Below are positions 63,084-64,000 of a stretch of 64,000 nt of DNA, piece by piece. Each line of letters starts with the position of its first letter. Position 1 is the stretch's first letter. The translations under genes were made by a program, and so were the position numbers. The notes under the pieces were generated by a model. The model made no database searches. It was not told where the DNA came from and saw only the letters and a program-made list of their open reading frames with translations. This DNA comes from CAVVIH01 sp963748295 (GTDB lineage Bacteria > Acidobacteriota > Vicinamibacteria > Vicinamibacterales > 2-12-FULL-66-21): contig CAVVIH010000008.1 of assembly GCA_963748295.1 (NCBI GenBank), forward strand, positions 620,001 through 684,000. The letters are read 5' to 3'.

Positions 63084-63458
63084 ATGGCGATCATGTTCCA
63101 TCGTCGGCTGGCGATACCACTGTGGGTGATTGCGTTCTTCACGGTTGCTCTCGCAGCACCGCCGCGAGCGACGCTTCTGCTGATACCGACCACCACACTA
63201 TTCGCCATAGCGCTCGCTGGGATGGCTGTGCTCGTCTTCGCGATGCCGGGCGCGTTTCCCTGGCTGCGTACGTCTCGCTCACTCGCTCGCGTCAAACCCT
63301 CCATACACAGGAATGAGGCGAGCGCCGGATCCGCACTGGGCGGAGGGATTGGCGTCCGGACGGCAGACGAGCCGAATCGGCAGACGGCGGCGGACGCGCT
63401 GGATCTTGTTCGCATGGACGATGACGGCGGCTGGCAGATGGCACGACCGCCGGTATAA
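63084..63458 (+). CDS. Small membrane protein, two TM helices
   Basis: ATG 63084 follows an excellent aaggaggagg site. Two predicted TM helices (LAIPLWVIAFFTVALA; LFAIALAGMAVLVFAMPG) lead a hydrophilic tail of about 60 residues with DALDLVRMDDDGGWQMARPP. 124 residues. No family recognised. Probably in one unit with the 48-residue gene. Confidence 0.6.
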   Translation: MAIMFHRRLAIPLWVIAFFTVALAAPPRATLLLIPTTTLFAIALAGMAVLVFAMPGAFPWLRTSRSLARVKPSIHRNEASAGSALGGGIGVRTADEPNRQTAADALDLVRMDDDGGWQMARPPV

Positions 63459-63594
63459 CCCGCATGCTTTGCTGGCCTCCAACAAGGCCGCATTTCGTCC
63501 CTGAGCAAATGGGTTCGTGGCGGCGCTGCTCCAGTCCCGCTGTTTCCCATCCTGAGGTCTAACTTCCGCCAACCGAACGACTGGATGGCACACC

Positions 63595-63834
63595 GTGACG
63601 TTCACGACAAATCGGTCCCTCGCAGCCACCCTTACGAGGGCACCCTTTGCGACGGCGGTCGCTCAGCCCCGGCCGCTCATCGTTCCCGGCTTACTGTGGC
63701 GCGCCGCTCTGGCCATCGGCGACCTGCTTGGGGCGGTGGGCATCGTGCTCTGCATTCCCTTGGTGATTGTGGTTATCGGAATGCCGATCGCGCTGTGCGT
63801 GCGATTCCTGCTGTGGATCACTGGGATGCTCTGA
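63595..63834 (+). CDS. Small membrane protein
   Basis: GTG 63595 encodes 79 residues. After an uncharged N-terminus (TRAPFATAVAQPRPLIVPGLLW) comes one long hydrophobic region (IGDLLGAVGIVLCIPLVIVVIGMPIALCV) that can span the membrane once or twice. No family recognised. It lies 137 bases after the previous gene, a gap with nothing I can identify. Confidence 0.5.
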   Translation: MTFTTNRSLAATLTRAPFATAVAQPRPLIVPGLLWRAALAIGDLLGAVGIVLCIPLVIVVIGMPIALCVRFLLWITGML

Positions 63835-64000
63835 GGTACGGAATATTGCCGCGAACGTCCACGACGATACGCCGATTGCGACGATCCGGGATTCGTGTCA
63901 GGCTGACACCAGGACACGGCTCTGTGTTGTCGGAACCCGCAAAACGGCGAGGCGCCCTGGGAAGGGTGAACGGCGATGAGTAGGTCGAAGCACGCAACAC

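Overview
The window is GC-rich, densely coded DNA that looks like a soil or sediment Acidobacteriota chromosome, most likely of the Vicinamibacteria type. The basis is gene content: several Ser/Thr kinases fused to TolB/FlgO-like and TPR or beta-propeller regions, winged-helix/FHA regulators, CHAT-TPR proteases, DinB, M20, S41 and amidase enzymes, and secreted serine hydrolases. No ribosomal RNA, ribosomal protein or other marker gene is present, so this placement is an inference. No CRISPR array, prophage or plasmid backbone was seen.

Layout. 0-4.3 kb: the end of an S41 protease, a lipoprotein, and a winged-helix/FHA regulator in front of a kinase-TolB-TPR protein. 4.3-12.8 kb: mixed metabolism (secreted beta-propeller protein, TIGR02147-type regulator, VOC and DinB proteins, secreted FAH-family enzyme, DUF885 protein, amino acid permease, acyl desaturase). 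12.9-16.8 kb: a large hybrid histidine kinase coupled to a receiver-ATPase protein. 16.8-26.2 kb: a small NHLP-like leader peptide gene, hydrolases, a short inverted-repeat cassette carrying a broken four-helix-bundle gene, M20 peptidase, acetamidase, polytopic membrane protein and amidase. 26.3-41.4 kb: a large exported Gly-rich protein, then two tail-to-tail modules with the same gene order (TPR-CHAT protease, sigma factor, anti-sigma-like membrane protein), the second headed by a clostripain-family protease, and a divergent TolB/FlgO-like gene. 41.4-56.6 kb: porin, CotH-family protein, phosphatase, copper amine oxidase, AraC regulator, selenium-binding protein, dipeptidase-like and serine hydrolase genes, and a second kinase-TolB-TPR protein. 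57.4-62.7 kb: a tRNA-Ser(GCU) hotspot with duplicated tRNA 3' and 5' fragments, an IS481-family element, a third kinase and a BrnT/BrnA-like toxin-antitoxin pair. 62.9-64 kb: small membrane proteins. The last 166 bases hold nothing I can recognise.

The two convergent CHAT/sigma/anti-sigma modules are the most system-like feature. Both sets combine a predicted exported caspase-like protease, a cytoplasmic sigma factor and a single-pass membrane protein with anti-sigma character, which suggests envelope signalling by proteolysis. The tRNA-Ser region is the clearest record of mobile DNA.

Quality caution: about eighteen recognisable genes are split by one or more single-base frameshifts, several at short homopolymers, and damage is dense at 37.8-38.2 kb and 48.3-49.5 kb. 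This fits uncorrected indels in a long-read assembly better than mass pseudogenisation. I therefore report such genes as whole loci and give the approximate break. Several very long apparent ORFs, including a 1,117-codon fusion at 50.8-54.2 kb, are artefacts of these shifts or antisense shadows.
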